From Tubulanus polymorphus (Eukaryota; Nemertea; Palaeonemertea; Tubulaniformes; Tubulanidae), in assembly GCF_964204645.1 (NCBI RefSeq), contig NC_134027.1:25160485-25224484 (forward strand): 64,000 nt of DNA, given 5' to 3'. Shown piece after piece: positions 1 to 10,400 of this stretch (position 1 is its first letter; each line of letters starts with the position of its first letter). Under the pieces are notes generated by a model. That model was not told the DNA's origin, ran no database searches, and worked only from the letters and a program-made list of their open reading frames with translations. A program made the translations under genes and the position numbers.

Positions 1-81
1 TATGGGAAGGTGTTGTTTATAGCGTTTATTTTCTGATTCTTGAAACAATTAATTTTCAAGTCGAATAGAAGCAATAACATG

Positions 82-254
82 CAGTCAACAAACCCGCTTA
101 ATTCGGATTTTGGTCTATAGAATATATTATATTCAGAAAATATTTGCAATGCATTTTTTCGGCGATATACAAAATGATTTTTAATCCGGATTTCTCGTAA
201 ACCGGATGAATTTTGTTGGTCCCAAATGATCCGAATTAAGCGGATTCTACGGTA
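82..254. mobile_element. Short TIR element (MITE), Tc1/pogo-like ends
   Basis: Two inverted 15-bp arms are visible: CCGCTTAATTCGGAT near 94-108 and its reverse complement near 231-245. Weaker complementarity extends outward to CAGTC on the left and GGTA on the right. No coding capacity. Ends of this style are known from pogo/Tigger-derived MITEs, but that assignment is inference. A similar motif (ATCCGGATTAAGTGG) recurs near 36498. Confidence 0.55.
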
Positions 255-414
255 TAATGTAATGTACAAAACCTCATTTCTAGTTGAGCTTTTTCAATTT
301 TTGAGCCCACTTGAAGGAGGGAGACCCAGCGTTGAGTTCACTTTCGGTTTGTCGTCTGTGAAGTTTTCGACACGCTTTGTTTGATTGCCTTTCTATCAAT
401 TGATTGATACAAAC

Positions 415-620
415 TATAGGGACATATCATCAGCCAAATAAAGACTGGCTTGATCAGAATCAAAATGGCCGGTCTGTATGTATAATCAGCAAGTGATTGA
501 GCCCAAAGTTCATTAGAGGTGTACCCTTAAGAGCGCCCAAAAGATCGATAAAGGAGTGGCCAAAAGATCGCTAGAGGTGTGCCCATAAGATCGCTTACGT
601 GATCACTATTATCAATAACC
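415..620 (+). repeat. Diverged copy of the region 5' of the FG-GAP gene
   Basis: The motif GCCCAAAAGATCGCTAGAG and close variants repeat here three times. The same repeats, followed by a similar 'cttacgt(g/a)atc' string, occur at about 7125-7290, just upstream of the FG-GAP gene. With the exon copy at 1003-1100 this suggests a decayed partial duplicate of that locus. The adjacent 313-385 stretch also resembles 4393-4475. Confidence 0.55.
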
Positions 621-1002
621 AAACTTGTCAATCAGTAATTGATACAATCTGGCAGTTTGGCGATACTCCCAGACCGGGTAGAAATGTCAGTGAATACCAG
701 CGATTATTTTGTAATTAATTAATTCTTAGGCCTTTTGACACAGAGAGACTCAGAAAGTTATTCTGATTCTATATCTCTCTGTGACGACATCACGATTTAC
801 ATACACAGGAATCTCACTCTTTTTTCATCCGCTGATATTCACAATTCCCTCGAAGCTTATAAAAGGGCGAAACACAACAGACATTTGTTTTGTAAAAATA
901 TCTTGGGCGGTGTAATAGACCGAAGGATTTTCGGCAGGAGACGATGCTGATAAGCATACATTGTTTTAACCATCTCTTGCTATACGCAATAGTCGTCAAA
1001 GG

Positions 1003-1100
1003 CGATGATAGTTTAACATTTCACTGCGTTTGCCTTGAGCGCGACTGATGGAACTGTTCGATCGTTTACCAGCAGATTTCAAAAGCAATCATTCGAAAAA
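1003..1100 (+). pseudogene. Relic copy of exon 3 of the FG-GAP gene
   Basis: About 95 bases match exon 3 of the FG-GAP gene (9655-9752) closely, including an identical run TTTGCCTTGAGCGCGACTGATGG (1029-1051 against 9670-9692). Small deletions relative to the functional copy shift the frame, for example after the TGTTCGATCG run, and the splice donor at the end is not preserved. Neighbouring exons 2 and 4 were not found around it. I read it as a dead fragment left by a partial duplication. Confidence 0.75.
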
Positions 1101-1494
1101 CGCACGTGACATGAGGGTTCGATGAAACAATAATAAACATAAAAAGATGTACTTGTTTATTGCGGGTGGGCGCATTTTAATTTCAATATTTAAAAAAAAC
1201 GTTTCTAGTAAGCTAAGTAATCTATAGACTTGAGGCGGGAGGGCGCATTTTGTTTCCATGGATGTTTGTTGGTTTATTTTCTAATGCGGACGGTATTTGG
1301 AAGGAGGAACAAGATCCGCCTACATGTATCATTTTTGACCTCGTTGGCCTAATAAACTCGTTAGAAATGTATTTATTTAACAGATGCGAATGTTTTATTT
1401 ATTCGGGATATTCAGGTACATACATATTCAATATCAGTGAAAAAACTAAATCTCCTGAATAAACATATATTCAGGTATGTATCATAATGGTGCG

Positions 1495-1700
1495 GTTTCT
1501 GAAATTTTTCTCAATTTCCGGAATCATTTAAAAATTTCCGGAAAAATCTAAGGAGGGGTCTTACAATTTAAACAAATAATTCCAAAATTTTCCGGAAAAT
1601 TCTAGAAATCTCATTATCGCAGAGGGGGGGGGTCACTTGAAATTCCGGGAAATACATTCCGGATTATTCTGGAAATTTCCGGAAATCTCATTCCAAAAAT
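1495..1700. repeat. TTCCGGAA-rich degenerate repeat
   Basis: The region is dominated by variants of TTCCGGAAATTT and TTCCGGAAAAAT, the same word family that makes up the tandem repeat at 2373-2660. No ORF of interest. Confidence 0.5.
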
Positions 1701-1729
1701 TGTTGTGTTTAAACAAATTGTTTTTTTGC

Positions 1730-2125
1730 TGGGTTTTTTTTGGGGGGTTAGGGTTTAGTGTTTAAGGGGTTAGGGTTTAGTGTTTAGAGGGCTAGGTTTT
1801 AAAGGGTTTGGGTTTAGGGGGTTAGGGGGTTAGGTTTTAGAGGTTTAGGTTTGAGGGTTAGTTTTAAGAGGGTTAGGGTTTAGGGGGTTAGGGTTTAGTG
1901 TTTAGAGGGTTAGGTTTTAGAGGGTTAGGGTTTATGGGTTTAGGGGGGGGGGTTAGTGTTTAGTGTTTAGAGGGTAAGGGTTTAGTGTTTAGAGGGTTAG
2001 GGTTTAGTTTTTAGAGGGTTAGGGTTTAGGCGTTAGTGTTTAGGGGGTTAGTGTTTAGTGTTTAGAGGGTAAGGGTTTTAGTGTTTTGAGGGTTCAGGGT
2101 TTAGAAAGTTAGGTTTTAGAGGGTT
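1730..2125. repeat. Telomere-like interstitial tract (TTAGGG/TTTAGGG-like)
   Basis: About 400 bp are built from imperfect GGGTTAGGGTTTAGTGTTTAGAG-type units. It mixes the animal telomere word TTAGGG with TTTAGGG and TTTAGTG, all G-rich on the plus strand. Units vary in length and sequence, so this is either an old interstitial telomeric block or a satellite derived from one. It is not a chromosome end, because unique sequence lies on both sides. Confidence 0.75.
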
Positions 2126-2372
2126 AGTGCTACTGTTTCCTACCATTTTATACGTACTATTCGTCTCAAAATCGTTTGAAATGTCCTGAGAAGCTCCAAG
2201 ATATGTACAAAAATGCTTCCATCGATTTGTCATACATTTAGGGAAAAGCTGTGATGATTTCAAAAAAGAACACAGTTCTAAATAAAACGTTAATAAAACG
2301 CCATTTTATTAATTAACATTCACACAAAACTTTGTGTTAAAACTTTGTTATGGTATCCAGGTGACCCATTAA

Positions 2373-2660
2373 TTCTGGAACCGTCCGGAAATTTCTGGAA
2401 AAATAATTCTGATTTTCCGGAATTCCGCGGTACCCCTCCCCCCCTCCGTGCCGTTACGCGATCAGCTTTCTGGAAAGATCCGGAAATTTCTGGCAAAACC
2501 ATTCTATTTTATTCTGGAACGTCCGGAAATTTCTGGAAAAATAATTCTGATTTTCCGGAATTCCGCGGTAAATCCGTGCCGTTACGCGATGAGCTTTCTG
2601 GAAAGATCCGGAAATTTCTGGAAAAGCGATTCTATTTTATTCTGGAATGATCCGGAAATA
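2373..2660. repeat. Tandem repeat, period ~130-138 bp
   Basis: Two near-identical units and the start of a third are visible, each starting TTCTGGAA(c)(c)GTCCGGAAA: first unit from about 2373, second from about 2511, third from about 2640. Each unit contains GATTTTCCGGAATTCCGCGG and GCCGTTACGCGAT. The short ORFs across it are an effect of the repetition, not genes. Confidence 0.8.
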
Positions 2661-4012
2661 GTCAGAAAAACGATAGTAAAGTATGAACAATGTCAGAAAT
2701 CTCGTATGTATCTATGACAGATATTAGCAAACGCATTTTTCAAAGTTTCCCGAAATGAAAATCAACACCATTAAAGTATTTGCCATTTAAAAGGGATTTT
2801 TGAGGAATAAAAGAGTCGTAGGGACCCTGTATAAGACACCGAGGAGTTAAAGAACTGTTCAAGTTACCCTTAAAAGTTTCAACGTGCAACCAATAATCAA
2901 CCTGTGTAGGAAATGTCATTAATGTTAGATGTTAAAATACAAGAAAGCATTTTACGGCCAACCCTAATAGAGTTCATATCAACTGTTGGAACTTGCATGA
3001 TATGAACTACTGCTGGCAACTACTGGTAACCCTTTTGGGCCGACAGAGAATACTCAATTCTTAAATTCAGCTTCATTTCATCATCCGTATTTTCAACGTA
3101 CCGTATTCAGAATTTGTTGATGTTTGTCATTATTACCTTTTTGACCCAAAAGAGAAATGAGGTTGATTTGTTATTCGGGGTATTTAGATTAATACTAGAT
3201 TTTTAGAAAATGAATATTTCAACTGGGGATTGAAACTGCTTAAAAATATTCAATTCTAAAAGCCGCTTACGATCAACGGACCAACTGACTGTATATAACT
3301 GATCAATTTTTATGGGTTGATAATTGTTCTGAAGCTGATCACAAACTCATCAGGTAAGTGCATGGGCTACGAGTGAGGTAAGAAAATTCGTTATCCATCG
3401 AATCAAAGTTCTACAATAAAAAGTAAAGAACAGAAGCTGCCGATTTTAAATTGTTTCCCGACTTTTTTCTAAATGCTTTGAAAATTTCCAATGAATGAGT
3501 CTAAAGTGTATAAAATGTGTTTGACATGAACAGTGCTGACCACTGTACATAAAACTGACTAGGGAAACGCGGTGAAATGTGACAGTAACCGCGATCATAC
3601 GGAGACCATTTGGTGCGGGTCACACTGGCCCTCCCCAGACCCGGGTCAAATTAGGCCAATGGTTTATTATTGAGCGTGTTCATGCGCAAATCACTCAGTC
3701 AAAAATGAAGCGGCAAGATGAGATGATGATTTAGGAGGTGAGGTGAATAGTTCGCGTCGTCACTAATTGCCATTCACACACAATCATTTCACCCTTGCTA
3801 AAATTTGGGATATGGCCTGGTTCGATGTTTTTGGTACGGACCTAATTAGCACCGGTCTGAACGATTGATCCATCACTGGCTTCATCTGGCACGGGCCTAA
3901 TTTGGGTAAATTACTGGGACATAACTAAAGGATTAAATCGACAATTATAGTATAACTATCATAGTGTAATAGTTACTCAATAACCATTAAACATTTCTAA
4001 TTCACTTTCAGA
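2661..4012. other. Non-coding stretch, presumed upstream region of the 4.0 kb peptide gene
   Basis: No ORF or repeat that I can support. The last bases form a splice acceptor (pyrimidine-rich, ...TTCACTTTCAG at about 4000-4011) one base before the ATG of the next gene. Part of this stretch is therefore probably a 5' UTR intron, with the promoter and first exon not identified. Confidence 0.5.
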
Positions 4013-4290
4013 ATGTTTACTAAAACTCTGTTCATCGCGTTGGCCTTGTTTATGGTCGCAGGAGCTGCCGCGGCTACTGAAGGTATTTTTCTCGGTTTAT
4101 AACAGCCGTTTCCAACAAAGTTTTTATTCCACAAACATAAATCAAAGTGGCGTTTTATCTTTTTACAGAAATTCGGATTGGAAAGCGAGGACTTTCGTGT
4201 ATTTGTAATGGGAAATCTGGTACATATTGGGTCATGAGTTTAAACCCGAAATGTTGTTCTTCAATTTTGGGACAATGTTGTCCTAATTAA
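4013..4290 (+). CDS. Secreted six-cysteine peptide precursor, toxin/defensin-like
   Basis: Two coding exons, 4013-4082 and 4169-4290, joined in phase 1 with a good donor (AAG|GTATTT) and acceptor (TTTTTACAG), encode 63 residues. A splice acceptor ends one base before the ATG, implying a 5' UTR intron. Residues 1-22 are a clear signal peptide (hydrophobic core LFIALALFMVAGAAAA). A short linker ends in a dibasic KR site. The predicted mature peptide of about 34 residues has cysteines in the order C-x-C ... CC ... CC and the motif CNGKSGTYW after the first pair. That start resembles sea-anemone APETx/BDS-type channel peptides (G-x-x-C-x-C, G-x-Y-W), but those families have single third and fourth cysteines, whereas here they are adjacent. 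Venom, antimicrobial and hormone-like roles are all possible. An AATAAA at 4331 follows the stop. The product's activity is not known. Confidence 0.8.
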
Positions 4291-5344
4291 GATTTCTGTT
4301 TCTGATATTTCGATAATAGTAATATTTCGAATAAAAAAACAGATACAATATCTCTTTTCTAGTTTTCAGCTGTTTTTTGTTTAAGCATTGGCCCAGGGCA
4401 GAATGCATTCACTTTCAGTTCGTCGCCCAGTTTTCTTGTAAAGTTTCAACACGCTTTGGCGGATTTCGTGAACACCAATCTACCGGCGTCCCTTGACACC
4501 AGCCCAACAACTGAGTAGATCAGATCTAAGTTAACCGATTTGCAGCCAATTGACTGTCCATATATATAATGTTCGCATGAATTAGTAGGTACATTTCTGC
4601 GTGGTGGTGGGCTCTGAGTGTCAAGACCGCCGCCGGACTAAAAGCGGACTTTAGAAAACGACATAGTTTTTCGATCCCAATTTACAAATGATTTCCGAAA
4701 TCATTCGTAGGCATTACAAAAACATCCATTTGGATCGCTATTTCTCAGCCAGAGATGGCTAGTCACGGCCAATCCTTCTTCCGTGGTCTAGTTCCGATCG
4801 GATACCCAACGCTGATGATTCAAAAGAAGCCTACTTTTTTAATGAGTGGTAAACTACAATCCTGGAAGTGTTAGTGTTTCCACAGTAATCTCCGTCCTCG
4901 AGTGTATTGGTGCCTCTGAATATTGTACAATCAATAGCAATCGCCAAAATTCTATACTTCGGACTAACTGCGATAGTATTCGCGAGGGCGAAACCACTAC
5001 TTATCGATTCTTTAGTCCGGGTCGTCAGCCGTGTTTGACCTGGTCTGAGTCAGGCATTCCGTAATTAATGACGTCATCAACTCTGAGCTGTGCGAAATAA
5101 CCAGTGTCGAGGAAAAGTCAGAAATTCGTCTGAAAAAAGTACAAATATGCCTGAAAATAGAAGGATACGACGTTAGAATATTATAAAACGTGTCACTTAA
5201 CAGTGTATAAGTGTTGGCCATTGAATGCAGTACATTTGAATTGAATATTGCACCGGATTCGAACTAAAAATCAGCGTTAAATGCAGAACCTGCCGTATTT
5301 CAAGTCAAATGACAATCAAGATTTATTCGACAAGTATTGCGGCC
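4291..5344. other. Intergenic, mostly featureless
   Basis: Contains the presumed poly(A) signal of the preceding gene (AATAAA at about 4331) and a diverged repeat of 313-385 at about 4393-4475 (TTCACTTTC..., ...CAACACGCTTTG). ORFs here are short and have no recognisable domains. Confidence 0.5.
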
Positions 5345-5349
5345 TTCGT

Positions 5350-6834
5350 CAGTCAGGAACACTTTCCAAAAACGGCTTATTCTGCCAATTTCGGCGTTTT
5401 CCGCCAATAACGGCAGAATCAGCCGTTTATGGATCACTCAGTTTTGAAACTTTTACAGTCGTTTATGGCTTAATCAGCCAGTTTCAGCTCACTAAGTTTC
5501 GAGTTTTGCTTCAAAGTTTTTTGCGCACTTCCGGTCAAATTAGCGCATGTTGCCGATTACGTCATAATCTCGAGCAGACGATAAGCTTTCATATGACGCT
5601 AGGATGGAAATTTTTGAGCTAGGTAAAGTGGTCAAATTCACGTTTTTCTAAATGATTACGTCATATGCAGCCCAAAAACTCCGGGAAAACTCTCAAAACT
5701 ACTACAGCATGAAACAAGTTTATTAATCATGATTTTTGTTAAAAATAAATTTGGGAACTAGTTTTAAAAACTATTATAAAGTTTTCAATTAAACGTTGCC
5801 ATGGGTACACATAAAAACATTCGCCATTTCTGGCGTATTCCGCCGTTTTTGGCGTAGTTAGTTTTATAATCATAAACTATTAAGCCATTATTGGCAGTCC
5901 ACTTGTTATATATGAGGATTCCCCCACCCGCTTAGACGTTTTCCCTAGTGTCTACAGGGTACTTTTTTTCGGAATAAAATAATTAATTTGCTGAGGTGAA
6001 CGGATGTGTAAATATTATATGTTAAAAATAAAAATAAAATAATTATTATAATTATCATTCTCATAAGACAAATCAATCATGGATGTATAAACTAGTGTAT
6101 CAAAAATCTAGTTTTAAGTTTTGCCCATGGTCTTATCTTGCCTAATAAAGCATAGAATGGTTGAGTGAATAAAGAATATTGGACTGCATATGATGTTGGT
6201 TGATTGAAGGTAATTATAACATCCTCGATGCCTCCCAGCTATTTGGACTTGTGATGGGTAGTGATTGAATGAATTGGTGGCCGATGACGTTACAACACTC
6301 AGAATCAATACAGCTGTATCTAGATTCATTTCAAAATAAAACAAACATTTTCGAAACAATTTGGGATACATGTATGTATATATTTATTACATAGAATACA
6401 GGTATAAAGAAAGAACAGAATTCAAATACATTTGCCATCGGAAACCCGTACATTTATATTTAATTCTTTCTTGAAGCCTGGAATGGATCAATGAGATTAA
6501 TTTTTCGGCGCAAATATACAAATGTATGCCAGCAGAAAAGCGATGATGTCATAATAGGGACTCCCATCGAACTAAGCACTATAAATAGCACCTGTAAAAC
6601 TATCTAAGCTAAAACGCCGTTTCTGGCGATGTAGTTTTAAAAACTGTAACAGCTGAAAACGGCGGAAATGGCGTTTTTTAAGAACAAGCCAAAAATGGCA
6701 GAAAACGCCGATTTCGGCTAAATTGGCAGAAGCAGTTTAAAACTGAGTAATCCATAAATGGCTGATTCCGCCGTTATTGGCGGAAAACGCCGAAATTGGC
6801 AGAATAAGCCGTTTTTGGAAAGTGTTCCTGACTG
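5350..6834. mobile_element. 1485-bp TIR DNA transposon, non-autonomous
   Basis: Long terminal inverted repeats of about 100 bp face each other: 5350-5455 begins CAGTCAGGAACACTTTCC and 6737-6834 ends with its complement. Both arms carry repeated GGC(G/A)-type words (CGGCTTATTCTGCC, GGCGTTTTCCGCC, CGGCAGAATCAGCCG). The flanking bases TTCGT occur directly before (5345-5349) and after (6835-6839), an apparent 5-bp target-site duplication. The interior is AT-rich with no transposase ORF. A 5-bp duplication is known for Transib and for some hAT groups. The superfamily cannot be assigned from the ends alone. Confidence 0.8.
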
Positions 6835-7124
6835 TTCGTTAAAAGTCATCACAGTGTCCGAAGTATTATTATTTATTATCCTGAGTAGAAATAGAACTGA
6901 TTGATAACCATATTGGAGTAATATTGATAGGCCTATGTATTTGATGTACCAAGGCAAGTTGTCGTTACGGTTACCTACAACGTCGTTTGGGGAACAACGG
7001 CTAGGTACTAGACTAAAGGCGAAAAAGACTGAAGTTGCCCTAACATTTTGTATGCTGAAGTTGTCCTGACATTCTGCTACAGTGCTTGTAGGCTCCGCTC
7101 AGACAGATCAAACAGATCACTTGA

Positions 7125-7290
7125 AGAGTGCCCAAAAGATCGTTAGGGCAGTAGGGCCTACCCAAACGATAGCTACAATAGTGTGCGAAAGGTAGCTAGA
7201 GAAAAGCCCAAAAGATCGCTAGGGGAGTGCCCACAAATATGTCCCTGTGAACTAAAAGACCGATCAGTGAAGCTTACGTAATCGTGATGT
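7125..7290. repeat. GCCCAAAAGATCGCTAG repeat upstream of FG-GAP gene
   Basis: Imperfect repeats of GTGCCCAAAAGATCGCTAGG lie just 5' of the FG-GAP gene and are echoed at 415-620. Whether the words bind a factor or are just repeat debris cannot be told here. Confidence 0.5.
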
Positions 7291-7417
7291 GAGAAACTCT
7301 TCGAAGAGTTGAAGGGTAGGAGTGATATCCGAGTTGGATGGGTCGGAGAGATACTACGACAAAACGCGGCCTCTCAATCGAACGTTTATCTCGTCGGAGG
7401 TCGTCTCCGGCTGGAGT

Positions 7418-10400
7418 ATGGATCGTATGGATATGACTGTAAGAGAGATTGTAAGCGGCGTTCTATCATGGTTCGGTCGTCTCACCGTCCGAGACGTCAC
7501 CGTATTCGCGTTCTGCGTAATCATCCTCTATCTGTGCGGCGCCAACGAGCGGTACGCGTTCGTTCCGCGATGGCGCGTAGACGCCGACGTCGATATGTTC
7601 GCTAATCGTCGATACCCGTCGGTCGCCGAGACGCTTCCGCCGCCGATCGTCACCGATTTAGAAAGCGACGGCTCGAACGAAGTCGTCGTCGTTACGAACG
7701 AGTTTCGATTGCGAATTTACGCGACCGTCGACGACGACGATCGGTCGACGTACGTTTTACCGGAACCGCGGATTAAAACGGACATCCAGCTGCCGCTTAA
7801 CGTGTCCGAGGACGGGCGCGTCAGTCGGCCGGTAGCTATGGCGACCGGGTATCTGTTGAAGGAAGATGCGGATGTGCCGATTTTTAAACAGGTAATCGTA
7901 AAACGGTTCTCGAGACCGATGGCAGTCTACATTAAAAAATCATCTCATTAATTAGGCTCCATTTTTTATCTAACCTTTAATAGCGGTAGCACCGGGGGTG
8001 GGACACCGAACTTTTTCATCAATTGGTTTTTAGGGAACCATTTTTTGGGAAGGTCGAACGAACAGCGACCTACAACTAAAATCTGCAATATTTTCTCACT
8101 TGCATCTCCGACATTATTAGCAGTGGATAATGTAGTTTCCTCTAATGAAAAATGAATGATGAATGAATCGTAACATTCAGAACCTAGAAATTTCTCTGAA
8201 TCACTTGGCAAATCAGGAAAAACTTGGGGGCATTTGAAAATGGGCGAACAGTGGCCGCCCTGTTTATGGAATTAGAACCAGCAAACTAGAAACAGTCATT
8301 ACTACTGTAATAGTAAACAATGATTATATATTATTGTAATTTATAGGTAATCGCTATTGTAACCGATGACTGGAATGTGTTATGTTATAATCATAAGCTG
8401 CGTCTGCTGTGGAGAACTCAGTTAATGGATGTCGGTCAATCTCGCGATAATTACTACATTAAATCCATGCAGATCGTCGTCGCTTCGATTAAACTACTGA
8501 AGAAAGACGAAGGGTTAATTCTGGTCGGCGGAAGTTTCGCTCATAAGATACATCAACATGCCGGCGGACAGTGAGTTATTAGTGTGATTACTGATTAATG
8601 TCTATTTCAACCTGACTTGAGAGCATTCCAGGTGGCCTAGCTCACTCAGTTTTGGTAGTACATACCTGATAAAGGTCTTAGTAAGACCAGAAAGGACTGG
8701 CAGTGGACCTAAATCAAAATTTTTTAATCCATTTGAAACTGTATTGAAGGATATCCAAAAAGTCTTCACTGAAAGGGGTTCATGAGAGAAAAGAGACTCC
8801 ATGATTTGAAAGTTCAACAATGTCTCCATGCCTACCAACTGAAGTTTGGTATATAGGCATGGAAACATATTGTTAAACTTTCAAATCATGGAATCACTTC
8901 TCTTCATTTAACCCCTTTCAGTGAAGACTTTTTGGATATCCTTCAATACAGTTTCAAATGGATTAAAAAATGATGATTTAGGTCGACTGCTTGTCCTTTC
9001 TGGTCCCATTAAGACCATTATCAGGTATGTACTACCAAAAATGAGCGCGCTAGGCCATCCAAAATGCTCTCAAGTCAGGTTGAAATAGACATTAGACTGT
9101 TTTTTATTGAGAGGAGTGGGAAAGCCACAGAGAGTCGAGGGGGAGAGAGGAGAGAAGAGTGGGAGTGAGGGAAGTGAGCTCGAAGGGTGGGAGTGGAGAG
9201 AAGAGAGACATAAGGAGATAGTAGTTGGAGGGTGCTTTAAGTGAGTGGAAGAGAGGTAGAGGAGGGAAAGAGAGGGAAAGAATGAGGTAGGTAGAGTGGG
9301 AGTTAGAGATAGAGAGGTAGGCCGAGAGGAGGGAGAGAGTAGAAAAGAGAGGGTAGTAGCGGAGAAGAGATGGTTGGAAAGAGGAAGAGGAGGGAGTGAG
9401 AGAGAGAGAGAGGGAGAGAAAGGTGAACAGAGAGGGAAGGGGGATTACCGGTATTTTTTGTAAATCTTAATATTTCTTAAATAAACTCATAAACGTTAAG
9501 CTATACGTCCCGACCAATTTTAACGTTGAGCTACTTAGCTGAGGCCACTGAACCGACCGCCGATAATCATGGTGTATGATATTAATTTCTAGATTATTTG
9601 GTGATGATGGACTGAATCAGCAGAAAGAAACTCATCACAATGACGACGATAGTTTGACGCATTTCACTACGTTTGCCTTGAGCGCGACTGATGGTACAGT
9701 TCGATGGCATCATTTACCGGCAGATTTCAAACAAACACAATCATTCGAAAAGGTAGGTCTACTGTTTATAGTAGAGTGCCAGGAGAGAATTCGGGAATCG
9801 GGTAGAGACCAATTAAAACCTGCTTTGATTCTCAACACTCGGTATCCAGTAAACTGCTACCGCATTCCCTGATTCTCAATAATAGCAATAGTCCCAACCC
9901 TACCAAGTTCCCTGATTCTCAACTCAGTGAAATATTGATAGCAGTCCCAACACTACCCAGTTCCCTAATTGTTAACACTTTTAACGATATTCTTATGAAG
10001 GATTTCGAGAATTCACATCATTGGAAATTAGCACTGAAAAGAGGTCACCTTCACAGAGGAGAGAAACCATGGACGGATTACAGATACGATTTTCTCAAAT
10101 ATCTGGTACGTGTTTCTTCACGGAGATAATCATTGTTTCTATTTATAGAAAATTTACCCTGGTTATTCGTCCATCCTTATTCTGTTATCATCAATCTGTA
10201 CCCTGTACCCCACCACCCTAGACAGACATTCGATGCTGGGTGCTTTATCACTTAAAATCCAATGTTGATTGTTCGCACTTCACGTGTGTTCAGAGTTTCG
10301 CCTGAGACATTTTTGATTGAAAATGAACTACAAACAACTAAGACATTTTTATCAGCACAAACTGATCATCTGACATTCATACTTCACACATCTGATATCC

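Noticed and set aside
858-866. TATAAAAGG as a core promoter
   Set aside because: A good TATA-box word, but no gene starts downstream; the only nearby coding-like sequence is the dead exon copy at 1003-1100.
2345-2717. Overlapping ORFs of ~60-100 codons
   Set aside because: They follow the TTCCGGAA tandem repeat and are open in several frames and on both strands.
5281-5622. 113-codon ORF
   Set aside because: Most of it is the left TIR of the 5350-6834 transposon; the same words appear inverted at the other end.
8602-8868. 88-codon minus-strand ORF
   Set aside because: Lies wholly in the left arm of the palindrome; no domain and no conservation of frame in the right arm.
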